From positions 1 through 14,778 of the forward strand of contig PFPJ01000026.1 in NCBI GenBank assembly GCA_002792995.1: 14,778 bases of DNA, in the 5' to 3' direction. Below, piece after piece: positions 1-7,012 of the stretch (its first letter is position 1; each line of letters starts with the position of its first letter). This stretch comes from Candidatus Magasanikbacteria bacterium CG_4_10_14_0_2_um_filter_41_10. Its GTDB lineage: Bacteria; Patescibacteriota; Patescibacteriia; Magasanikbacterales; UBA922. Made by a program: the position numbers and the translations under genes. The notes under the pieces are model-generated. The model was not told the DNA's origin, did not search any database, and saw only the letters and a list, made by a program, of their open reading frames with translations.

Positions 1-1584
1 GCGCATCAGTTGATTCAGATTCTTATAAAAATTCTTGGTGTGTTTGGGCTCAGTTGGGTGATTTGGAGGACCCTTCTTTTTACGAATAATTATTTTCAGC
101 CACGCGTGATGCGAGATTTGTCGAACACGTGTTTTGCGTACATACATAAACACGCGCCATCATTTTTTCACAATAATTTTGTCGGTTCATTGGTGAAGCG
201 TGTCAATAAATTTTCTCGCTCATTTGAAGGTATTGCAGATTTACTTACGTTCAATTTTATTCGTATTTTTGTTGATATCACTGTGGTCATGATTGTGTTG
301 TCGATGAATAATTGGGTTTTTGGTGCTGCACTTGGTGTATGGGTGGGCATTTTCCTTATCATGAATTATTTTTGGAGCATGTACAAGCTCAAATATGATG
401 TGATGCGCAGTGAACAAGAATCAAAAGTTGTTGCGGTCCTTGCAGATACGGTTACCAATCATGAAAATGTAAAGTTTTTGAATGGATATGAACGAGAGAA
501 AACATATTTTGGGGTGGTCACCGAGCGACTTCGATATCTCAATACATTGACATGGAATCTTGGACAGATCTTTGAAACAGTGCAAGTGTTGCTCATGTTT
601 TTGTTGGAATTTGTCATGATGTATTTAGCTGTTGGATTTTGGCAAAAAGGACAACTGACTATTGGAGATTTTGTGTTGATTCAAGCATATGTTATTACAA
701 CGTTTGATAAACTGTGGGATGTCGGCAGATATATCAAAAATTATTATGAACATATTGCAGATGCAGAAGAAATGACAGCCATTTTTGAAACGCCACATGA
801 AATACAAGATATTCCAACAGCGACACCACTCGTGGTGTCAAAAGGAGAAATCGTGTTTGATAATGTGTCGTTTTATTACAACAAAACACGGTCGATCATG
901 AAAAAGTTTTGTTTGTCTATTTCAGCTGGACAGCGGATTGCGTTGGTTGGTCATTCTGGTGCTGGGAAGTCCACGATTGTGAAGTTGCTCCTCCGAACGC
1001 ATGACGTAACAAGTGGACACCTCACTATCGACGGACAAGATATATCAGATGTGACGCTCGAGAGTTTGTGGCAACATGTCAGTTATGTTCCACAAGATCC
1101 TATTTTGTTTCACCGATCTATTATTGATAATATTCGGTATGGACGACCAGAATCCACAGATGAAGAAGTGTATGAGGCTGCACGACTTGCACACGCGCAT
1201 GAATTCATCGAAAGCTTTCCGGAAAAGTATAAGACGTTCGTCGGAGAGCGTGGTGTGAAATTGTCTGGTGGAGAACGCCAACGTGTTGCGATAGCGCGTG
1301 CCATTCTGAAAAATGCACCAATTCTTATTCTCGACGAAGCAACATCGAGTCTTGATTCTGAATCAGAAAAATTGATTCAAGATGCATTGCATAATTTGAT
1401 GAAAGGAAAAACTGTTATTGTCATCGCACATCGATTGTCTACGATCATGTCGATGGATCGAATTCTCGTGATAGAAGATGGTGATATCGTAGAAGACGGA
1501 ACGCACAAGCAACTCTTGAGAAAAAGCAAAGGATTTTATCGACGGCTCTGGGATTTGCAAGCGGGGACGTTTATTGGCGAGTAA
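1..1584 (+). CDS. ABC exporter (TMD-NBD fusion), 5'-truncated by the window edge
   Basis: This is an ATP-driven membrane exporter half-transporter of the MsbA/ABCB type, with membrane domain and ATPase in one chain. The frame is open to base 1, so the true start lies upstream; the TTG at 10 is not a convincing start. 527 residues are visible against about 580-600 for full-length relatives, so the first membrane segments are missing. Counting from base 1, the membrane domain fills roughly residues 1-265. The nucleotide-binding domain carries Walker A GHSGAGKS (317-324), Q-loop Gln365, the exporter X-loop VGERG just before signature LSGGE (421-425), Walker B ILILDE with catalytic Glu446, and switch His477. 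All catalytic motifs are intact. The X-loop marks it as an exporter rather than an importer. The substrate cannot be read from sequence. A terminator directly follows the stop, so this gene ends its transcription unit. Confidence 0.95.
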   Translation, partial: AHQLIQILIKILGVFGLSWVIWRTLLFTNNYFQPRVMRDLSNTCFAYIHKHAPSFFHNNFVGSLVKRVNKFSRSFEGIADLLTFNFIRIFVDITVVMIVLSMNNWVFGAALGVWVGIFLIMNYFWSMYKLKYDVMRSEQESKVVAVLADTVTNHENVKFLNGYEREKTYFGVVTERLRYLNTLTWNLGQIFETVQVLLMFLLEFVMMYLAVGFWQKGQLTIGDFVLIQAYVITTFDKLWDVGRYIKNYYEHIADAEEMTAIFETPHEIQDIPTATPLVVSKGEIVFDNVSFYYNKTRSIMKKFCLSISAGQRIALVGHSGAGKSTIVKLLLRTHDVTSGHLTIDGQDISDVTLESLWQHVSYVPQDPILFHRSIIDNIRYGRPESTDEEVYEAARLAHAHEFIESFPEKYKTFVGERGVKLSGGERQRVAIARAILKNAPILILDEATSSLDSESEKLIQDALHNLMKGKTVIVIAHRLSTIMSMDRILVIEDGDIVEDGTHKQLLRKSKGFYRRLWDLQAGTFIGE

Positions 1585-1594
1585 CGTACGAATT

Positions 1595-1626
1595 AAAAAA
1601 CCACAAGTAGATGCTTGTGGTTTTTT
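1595..1626 (+). terminator. Intrinsic terminator after the ABC exporter gene
   Basis: A perfect 7-bp stem CCACAAG/CTTGTGG (1601-1607 with 1614-1620) closes a 6-nt loop and is followed by TTTTTT. It is preceded by AAAAAA, so it can also act on the opposite strand. It begins 10 nt after the ABC exporter stop codon. Confidence 0.88.
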
Positions 1627-1644
1627 GTTTTGCCGTGTTACCAT
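1615..1644 (+). promoter_or_regulatory. Weak candidate promoter for the coiled-coil gene
   Basis: An extended -10 of the form TGT-TACCAT lies at 1636-1644. A poor -35 candidate, TTGTGG (1615-1620), falls inside the right arm of the terminator. A start site near 1651 would give an almost leaderless transcript for the ATG at 1654. The TGn extension matches the other promoters in the window, but both hexamers are weak. Confidence 0.35.
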
Positions 1645-1653
1645 ATGTGTACT

Positions 1654-2112
1654 ATGCAAACACAACACCCAGAATCACAATTGGAAAAAGCAAGGAGAGA
1701 AGTTGAACCATCACGAGAATCTCGGGAGAGGTTTGAAATGGATGCGCAGGCAGAAGCTGCCGCTGCGATGGAGCGGGCAGATGTGATCGTCAAAGATGTG
1801 CAATCGAGCAAAAAACAAATGAAAAATATTGTGATGAATATGCATGTTGTGAAACAGCAAATAACGCAGCTCCGTCAGCAGTTGCAACTTGCTGACAACG
1901 ACGATGTGTCATCGTTGCAACAAGATCAAAAACTTGTAGATGAATTGAAACAAAAAATTGCAGGACACCAGCATGAACTTCTGGCGATGCGAGATGATCT
2001 TATTCGAGAACAAAAGGAAGAATTGATTGAGCAGAAATTTGTTGGGGATGTCACTGTAGAATCAGAACGATTGATTGATAGCATGATTGGAGATGTGCTG
2101 TCGGTGGAATAA
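1654..2112 (+). CDS. Small coiled-coil protein of unknown function
   Basis: I do not recognise this 152-residue protein. It is highly charged and rich in Gln, Glu, Lys and Asp. It has no signal peptide, no membrane segment and no cysteine, so it is probably cytosolic. An Ala-rich helix near residues 30-42 is followed by a long helical stretch (about 48-128) with heptad-like spacing of Val, Ile and Leu, interrupted by an Asn-Asp-Asp-Val turn near residue 85. This is consistent with an antiparallel coiled-coil hairpin. The ATG at 1654 is preferred because an earlier in-frame TTG (1615) lies inside the terminator hairpin. No Shine-Dalgarno is present. The gene stands alone between two intrinsic terminators, so it is probably a monocistronic unit. 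Its role cannot be inferred from context. Confidence 0.8.
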   Translation: MQTQHPESQLEKARREVEPSRESRERFEMDAQAEAAAAMERADVIVKDVQSSKKQMKNIVMNMHVVKQQITQLRQQLQLADNDDVSSLQQDQKLVDELKQKIAGHQHELLAMRDDLIREQKEELIEQKFVGDVTVESERLIDSMIGDVLSVE

Positions 2113-2125
2113 TAGATAGATATCA

Positions 2126-2153
2126 AAAAGACTCCCTTCTTTGGGAGTTTTTT
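2126..2153 (+). terminator. Intrinsic terminator after the coiled-coil gene
   Basis: Stem ACTCCC/GGGAGT (2131-2136 with 2143-2148) closes the loop TTCTTT and is followed by a run of T up to 2153. A 5' A-tract extends the stem. The last T of the tract is also the first base of the next promoter's extended -10, so terminator and promoter abut. Confidence 0.88.
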
Positions 2154-2161
2154 GGTATACT
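2153..2161 (+). promoter_or_regulatory. Extended -10 promoter for the minor-pilin operon
   Basis: TGG-TATACT is a near-consensus extended -10. The -35 position falls in the terminator hairpin and shows no match to TTGACA, so the promoter would depend on the extended -10. A start site near 2168 would give a leader of about 60 nt before the ATG at 2228, containing a strong hairpin. Confidence 0.65.
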
Positions 2162-2180
2162 GCATATACATTATATGGTG

Positions 2181-2220
2181 CATGTACCAATGTTGTTTTG
2201 GTACATGTCATTTCAACATT
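2181..2220 (+). promoter_or_regulatory. Leader hairpin with possible pseudoknot upstream of the PilV-like gene
   Basis: CATGTACCAA (2181-2190) and TTGGTACATG (2198-2207) form a perfect 10-bp stem with loop TGTTGTT. The loop bases TGTTG (2191-2195) are complementary to CAACA (2214-2218). Including the top of the stem, AATGTTG (2189-2195) pairs with CAACATT (2214-2220). This could make an H-type pseudoknot or a competing helix whose 3' strand lies 14 to 8 nt before the ATG at 2228. No T-tract follows, so it is not a terminator. A regulatory role is inferred. Confidence 0.55.
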
Positions 2221-2227
2221 GCCTGTC

Positions 2228-4039
2228 ATGTTTATCTTCCAAAAAAAACATCGTTTTTCTCAGAGTGACAAACGTGGATTCACTCTGCTTGAGATTGTTG
2301 TTGCTATCGGTATTTTTGCGATTTTTGCTGTTGGTATTTACTCTGGCATTCAATTTGTATTTCGTCTTGTGTACAACTCACGTCTTCGCATTATTGAAAC
2401 GTCATTGCTCAATGAACAAATTGAAGGTATTAGGAATATGTCGTTTTATGATATAGGAATTGTCAATGGAAGCCCTTCCGGACTCCTCGAGTATAGTGTC
2501 ACAACGACACGAAATGGGATTGATTTTGACATTACGCGAACGATTCGAAATATAGATGATCCCTTTGATGGAACGATCGATGGCACTCCTCAGGATTTGT
2601 CTCCTGCTGATTACAAACTTGTTGATGTCTCTGTCATTTGTACGCAATGTAGACAACAACATGCGTTACTCATGAGTACCTATGTTGCACCAAAATATTT
2701 AGAAGGGGATCCGACACATGGGGCATTATTTATCGATGTCTTTGATGCAAGCGGACAGCCTGTGCAGGGAGCAATGGTACATATTGTATCGACTGTCACG
2801 ACGCCAACATATGATTTTTATGATACGACTGATAATGATGGAAGACTTGCTATTGTTGACCTTGCCGCTGGTCTTGAGGCGTATGATATTACTGTTACAA
2901 AGGATGGATATACAACAGATCAAACAATGCAACCATCTGTTGAGAATGCAAATCCTGTAAAATTGCCGGCAACCGTCCTTGCACAAAGTGTGACAGAAAT
3001 TAGTTTTTCGATTGATCTTGTGTCGGATATCTCAGTGCAAACATTGAATGCCTATTGTGTACCTATAGGATCGACCAGTGTTTCTCTTATAGGGACCAAA
3101 AAAATTGGAACAAATCCTGATGTTTTTTTGACTGATCTCAATATCACAACAAATGGCAGTGGGCAATATGAGTTTGATACGTTAGTGTGGGATACGTATC
3201 AATTTGGGGTATCTGGATACAATATTATTGGGTCTATCCCCAATGAACGAGTGGATTTGTTGCCTGGAGCCTCACAACCAGTCCAACTTATTCTTGGTAC
3301 GGTCTCAACACATGCATTGCGTGTAGACGTGGTCGATAGTGTGACAGGGCAACCGATTGCAAATGCGACGGTCACGGTGACCTCGACAGGATATACAGAC
3401 GAAAAAGTAACTGGTGTGGGAACCGTAGGACAAACGGATTGGTCTGGTGGTTCTGGGCAAGATACACTGGCAGATAATACAAGATTTTTTTCTGATGACG
3501 GAAACGTAGATGTGCTCACTTCTGTAGGAAATATGACATTGTGGAAAACGGGGAGCGACTATGCATCGAGTGGGTGGCTTGAATCGTCTACCTTTGATCT
3601 TGGACTTGATGCTACGTACCAAAATATTATTTGGGAGCCACTTGCACAGCCAGCTGAGACGGGGAGCGACGCTGTTCAATTCCAAATTGCAACCGCATCA
3701 AGTACCAGTCCTACATCGTGGAATTTTTTTGGGCCTGATGGAACTGCGGGAACATATTATACTGCTGCAGACACCGTTATTTCAGATGTACATACGGGTG
3801 ATAGATATATGCGATACACCGTATTTATGACTACTGCATCAACGACCTATACACCGACACTATCAAATGTTTCTTTTACCTACACAAATAGTTGTACACC
3901 TCCTGGTCAAGTGTATTTTGGATCTTTGTCATCAGGGGATTATAGTATTAGTGTGAGTGCGACAGGGTATGACCCCACGACGGTCAATGTAACCGTAAAT
4001 GGGTACACCAAGGAATCAATCATACTCCAACAAAGCTAA
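2228..4039 (+). CDS. PilV-like minor pilin with large beta-domain ectodomain
   Basis: A 603-residue secreted protein anchored by a type IV prepilin N-terminus. The leader MFIFQKKHRFSQSDKRG is followed by FTLLE, giving cleavage after Gly17 and the conserved Glu at mature position 5, then a hydrophobic helix to about residue 43. The ectodomain resembles carboxypeptidase-regulatory/Ig-like beta domains. Domain 1 is about 166-250, with the DNDGR turn and a terminal KDGY motif; domain 2 is about 268-356. Domain 3 begins at 363 (DSVTGQPIANATV) and resumes at 556-598 (SGDYSISVSATGYDP). A separate beta-rich domain of about 157 residues is inserted between the two halves. Typical minor pilins are 150-250 residues, so this one is greatly enlarged, suggesting a tip or adhesive role (inferred). 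The ATG at 2228 puts the prepilin leader at the N-terminus; the frame is open upstream to 2141 but that would precede the predicted transcript start. First gene of a three-gene unit, with no SD. Confidence 0.88.
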   Translation: MFIFQKKHRFSQSDKRGFTLLEIVVAIGIFAIFAVGIYSGIQFVFRLVYNSRLRIIETSLLNEQIEGIRNMSFYDIGIVNGSPSGLLEYSVTTTRNGIDFDITRTIRNIDDPFDGTIDGTPQDLSPADYKLVDVSVICTQCRQQHALLMSTYVAPKYLEGDPTHGALFIDVFDASGQPVQGAMVHIVSTVTTPTYDFYDTTDNDGRLAIVDLAAGLEAYDITVTKDGYTTDQTMQPSVENANPVKLPATVLAQSVTEISFSIDLVSDISVQTLNAYCVPIGSTSVSLIGTKKIGTNPDVFLTDLNITTNGSGQYEFDTLVWDTYQFGVSGYNIIGSIPNERVDLLPGASQPVQLILGTVSTHALRVDVVDSVTGQPIANATVTVTSTGYTDEKVTGVGTVGQTDWSGGSGQDTLADNTRFFSDDGNVDVLTSVGNMTLWKTGSDYASSGWLESSTFDLGLDATYQNIIWEPLAQPAETGSDAVQFQIATASSTSPTSWNFFGPDGTAGTYYTAADTVISDVHTGDRYMRYTVFMTTASTTYTPTLSNVSFTYTNSCTPPGQVYFGSLSSGDYSISVSATGYDPTTVNVTVNGYTKESIILQQS

Positions 4040-4045
4040 TCGTGT

Positions 4046-4654
4046 ATGAAAGAAAAACACACACATGCATTTACATTGATAGAAGTAGTTGTCGCACTCG
4101 GAATGTTTGCACTTATTTCTGTTGCTGTGGGATGGATTCTTATCAACAGTGTGCGTTCAACAAATATTATTTGGGATCAACTAGGTGTGCAAAATGATGG
4201 TCGTGCTGCTCTTGAACAATTTGTTGATGATGTCAGACGAGCTGAGACATCGAGTATTGGTGGATACCCTATTTCCTCAGCAACGACTACGGAATTTATT
4301 TTTTACGCTAATATAGATAATGATAGTGGACGTGAAAAAGTTCGATTTTGGCTTGATGGTACGGATCTCAAAAAAGGAGTTGTTCAGCCAAGTGGATCTC
4401 CACTGGGGTACGATGGGGAAGAATCTGTCGTTACTGTTGCTCAATACGTGGTAAATACTCAAGAAAATATCCCCCTTTTTGAATACTATGATGAGACGTA
4501 TCCAGCAACCACGACGCCACTCGCTGTTCCGGAAAATTTGATACATATTCGTGTTGTCAAAATGCAACTTGAACTTGAAAAGGATGCAAGCAAGACACCT
4601 GTTCCACTTCATGTAGAGACCGCGGTGAGCATTCGAAATCTCAAGAGTAACTAG
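4046..4654 (+). CDS. PilW/PilJ-like minor pilin (prepilin N-terminal motif)
   Basis: A 202-residue type IV pilin-like protein. The very short leader MKEKHTHA is followed by FTLIEVVVALG, with the conserved Glu at mature position 5 and a single hydrophobic helix (about 9-33). Position -1 is Ala8 rather than the usual Gly, a substitution that prepilin peptidases sometimes tolerate. After the helix comes an amphipathic segment (NDGRAALEQFVDDVRRAE, about 53-70) of the type seen in PilW/PulJ-like proteins, where a helix of this kind precedes the beta domain. There are no cysteines. The gene starts 6 nt after the PilV-like stop and ends 21 nt before the PilX-like start, which matches the usual minor-pilin order V-W-X and supports co-transcription. 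Its likely role is in priming or decorating a type IV pilus or pseudopilus (family knowledge plus context). No SD precedes the ATG. Confidence 0.85.
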   Translation: MKEKHTHAFTLIEVVVALGMFALISVAVGWILINSVRSTNIIWDQLGVQNDGRAALEQFVDDVRRAETSSIGGYPISSATTTEFIFYANIDNDSGREKVRFWLDGTDLKKGVVQPSGSPLGYDGEESVVTVAQYVVNTQENIPLFEYYDETYPATTTPLAVPENLIHIRVVKMQLELEKDASKTPVPLHVETAVSIRNLKSN

Positions 4655-4675
4655 TAGCCATAAAGCAATTATTGT

Positions 4676-6067
4676 ATGTTTCAATGGATTCGAGATAATC
4701 AAAAACGTGTACGACAAAATGTACGTGGCAGTCTTCTTTTGTTTGTCATGATATTTGGATCAGTCGCATTTACGTTGATTGTGCTCGGTGTGTCGAGTTA
4801 TGCAATGTTTGAAAATCAGGCGTCAAACAAAAAACAATTTCGCGATTTATCGTTTCATATCGCAGAAGCTGGGGTCAATTATTATCGTTGGCATCTCGCA
4901 CATAGCCCAGAGGATTACCAAGATGGTACTGGAGTTGAAGGTCCCTATGTTCACGAATTTCAAGACAAAGATGGCAATGTTATTGGATATTTTTCGCTCG
5001 ACATTGTTCCTCCACTTACTGGGACGACCATTGTGAGTATTCGGTCGACTGGGTGGGTTGCTTCTCAAGAACAAAGTTCTCGAACAATCGCAGTTCGTGT
5101 CGGGTATCCTGCACTCACAGATTTTTCTTTTGTAGAAAATTCAGAAATGAGGTTTAGTCAGACATCTATCGTTCATGGTAAATTGCATTCCAATGATGGC
5201 ATTGAATTTAATGGAATAACTGACTCTATTATGCAGAGTGCAAAGGAAACCTATAACCCACAGTATGGTCCTGCGGATAGCCCCGGCATCTGGGGAGATG
5301 GAGGGCCTACTACCTTTTGGGATTTCCCTGTGCCTCCAAAAGATTTCAATGCGATTACGACTGATTTGGCGAGTATTCGTGATGCTTCTGATGCTGGTGG
5401 CCTACATTTTTATTCGTCTGGAAAAGAAGGATACCATATGATTTTTCAGGCAGATGGGACGTTTAAATTGTATACCGTGACAAAACGTCAAAAATATACA
5501 GATTATTGTAAAACCGTATACAATGGATATTGTTATTCTGGGAATGTGTACTATGACATTCAAAATGAGACATATGATGCGACGTATGCTATCCCGGCAA
5601 ACGGTGCCATTTTCGTAGAAGATGATATCTGGGTAGAAGGAGTGGTCAATGGACATGTGTCTGTTGGTGCTGGAAGATTCCCCGTACTTGAAAGTACGTA
5701 TCAAGAAATTTATCCAATAGGGGATATCACCCTCCTCGAAAAAGAATCCACGAATGTGATAGGGCTTATTGCACAGGGAGATATTGTGTACCCATACAAC
5801 GTCCCAAATGATATGGTTGTGGAGGCAGCATTGCTTTCGCAATTTAAAAAAATTTATCGTCCATATTTTTCAAATACAAAAAATTCTTTGACTATTTTTG
5901 GATCACAAATTTCCTATGATGGCGGTGGTGTCAAATGGGGGAATCCTGTGGTGAGTGGCTTTATCAATACCATATATATTTATGATGGGAACCTTCGATA
6001 TTTAGTTCCTCCAGGATTCCCTGTTGAACCAACATACGAATTGATTTCGTGGGAAGAAATCGAATAA
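4676..6067 (+). CDS. PilX-like minor pilin / pilus assembly protein
   Basis: A 463-residue membrane-anchored protein. The N-terminus has a basic leader (RDNQKRVRQNVRG) followed by a hydrophobic segment (about 19-45). The sequence HIAEAGVNYYRWHL (61-74) follows, and the AEAG element is typical of PilX-type minor pilins. It lacks the FTLxE motif, as PilX-like proteins often do, so processing by prepilin peptidase is uncertain. The remaining ectodomain of about 390 residues is predominantly beta by composition. It includes a Tyr-rich segment with one Cys pair (YCKTVYNGYCYSG, near residues 280-290) and an FVEDDIWVEGVVNGHVSVGAG stretch (near 312-332), which resembles the glycine-turn pattern of polymer-bactofilin-like or right-handed beta folds. 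The gene completes the minor-pilin unit. No terminator is visible before the galU promoter, so read-through is possible. Confidence 0.8.
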   Translation: MFQWIRDNQKRVRQNVRGSLLLFVMIFGSVAFTLIVLGVSSYAMFENQASNKKQFRDLSFHIAEAGVNYYRWHLAHSPEDYQDGTGVEGPYVHEFQDKDGNVIGYFSLDIVPPLTGTTIVSIRSTGWVASQEQSSRTIAVRVGYPALTDFSFVENSEMRFSQTSIVHGKLHSNDGIEFNGITDSIMQSAKETYNPQYGPADSPGIWGDGGPTTFWDFPVPPKDFNAITTDLASIRDASDAGGLHFYSSGKEGYHMIFQADGTFKLYTVTKRQKYTDYCKTVYNGYCYSGNVYYDIQNETYDATYAIPANGAIFVEDDIWVEGVVNGHVSVGAGRFPVLESTYQEIYPIGDITLLEKESTNVIGLIAQGDIVYPYNVPNDMVVEAALLSQFKKIYRPYFSNTKNSLTIFGSQISYDGGGVKWGNPVVSGFINTIYIYDGNLRYLVPPGFPVEPTYELISWEEIE

Positions 6068-6078
6068 ATATCTGTGCA

Positions 6079-6107
6079 TGGTCACTGTGGAAATTGTTTG
6101 CTATACT
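6079..6107 (+). promoter_or_regulatory. Promoter for galU and possibly the downstream pilin genes
   Basis: TGC-TATACT (6099-6107) is an extended -10 matching the one upstream of the PilV-like gene. A -35-like TGGTCA (6079-6084, 4 of 6 matches to TTGACA) sits at a 17-bp spacing. Transcription would start near 6114, leaving a leader of about 19 nt without a Shine-Dalgarno before the ATG at 6133. Confidence 0.7.
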
Positions 6108-6132
6108 ACCAGACAACTATTAAGCTTTATCT

Positions 6133-7008
6133 ATGCCCAAACAACCACAGGTACGAAAAGGAGTGATTATTGTCGCTGGTATAGGAACGCGTTTTTTGCC
6201 TGCAACAAAAGCAATGCCGAAGGAAATGTTGCCTATTTTGGATAAACCGGTTGTTCAGTATATTGTTGAGGAAATGGTTGCGAGTGGTATCAAGGAAATC
6301 ATTTTTGTGACGAGTTGGAACAAGCGTTCTATTGAAGATCATTTTGATAGAAATCATGATCAAGAGTTTTTTCTCAAAGAAAGAGGAAAATATGATCGTA
6401 TCGCAGATTTAGTAGAGCTCACAAAAAAAGTCCAATTTTTTTATACCCGCCAATCTTCGCCAAAGGGAAATGGGCACGCACTTTTGTGTGCAAAGGAATT
6501 TGTTGGGGATGAGCCTTTTGCCTTTTCCGATGGTGACAGTATTATCGATGCAAAAGTGCCTGTCATAAAACAGCTTCTTCGAGTTTTTGAAAAAAAACAG
6601 GCATCGGTCATAGGCGCACAACGATTGACTGATCCTCAGACGATGACCAAGTATGGCAATATTTATGGAACGCCTACGAAAGAAGATCGTATCTTTCGAG
6701 TTACCAAGTTTGAAGAAAAACCAAAAGTAAAAGATGTGTCACCAGAAGGATTGATCGTGGGTGGTATGCGCTATATTTTCACAAAAGATATTTGGCCGTT
6801 TTTAGAAAAAATGAATAAAGGGAGAAACGGGGAGATTTGGGTGTCAGATGCGGCACATGCACTTGCACAAAAGAAAAAATTTTTTGCGTACGAGTATAAG
6901 GGACAATATTTTGATACAGGAGATAAACTTTCACTCCTCAAAGCAACACTTCACTTCGCGATGAAGGATGATGAAATACGTGAAGAAATAGGTGTTTATC
7001 TTTCATAG
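6133..7008 (+). CDS. galU: UTP-glucose-1-phosphate uridylyltransferase (UDP-glucose pyrophosphorylase)
   Basis: A cytosolic enzyme that makes UDP-glucose and pyrophosphate from UTP and glucose-1-phosphate, supplying sugar donors for surface glycans. It has 291 residues, normal for GalU. The nucleotide-binding signature GIGTRFLPATKAMPKEMLP (16-34) is complete. Other family elements are KGNGHALLCAK (111-121, canonical GLGHAVLCA), FSDGDSIID (131-139, at the metal/sugar-binding Asp loop), FEEKP (193-197) with the conserved Lys196, NGEIWVSDA (232-240, compare GEIQLTDA) and DTGDKLSLLKA (261-271). The Asp loop and the GNGH variant differ slightly from the textbook sequence, but no key residue is clearly lost. 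A related nucleotidyltransferase such as RfbA is less likely because of the PKEMLP and GDKLSLL elements. The next gene begins 4 nt after the stop, with no terminator between, suggesting co-transcription. Confidence 0.93.
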   Translation: MPKQPQVRKGVIIVAGIGTRFLPATKAMPKEMLPILDKPVVQYIVEEMVASGIKEIIFVTSWNKRSIEDHFDRNHDQEFFLKERGKYDRIADLVELTKKVQFFYTRQSSPKGNGHALLCAKEFVGDEPFAFSDGDSIIDAKVPVIKQLLRVFEKKQASVIGAQRLTDPQTMTKYGNIYGTPTKEDRIFRVTKFEEKPKVKDVSPEGLIVGGMRYIFTKDIWPFLEKMNKGRNGEIWVSDAAHALAQKKKFFAYEYKGQYFDTGDKLSLLKATLHFAMKDDEIREEIGVYLS

Positions 7009-7012
7009 ATAT

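Noticed and set aside
2141..2227. Upstream extension of the PilV-like gene to the TTG at 2141
   Set aside because: It begins in the terminator, precedes the predicted transcript start and would put about 30 residues ahead of a canonical prepilin leader.
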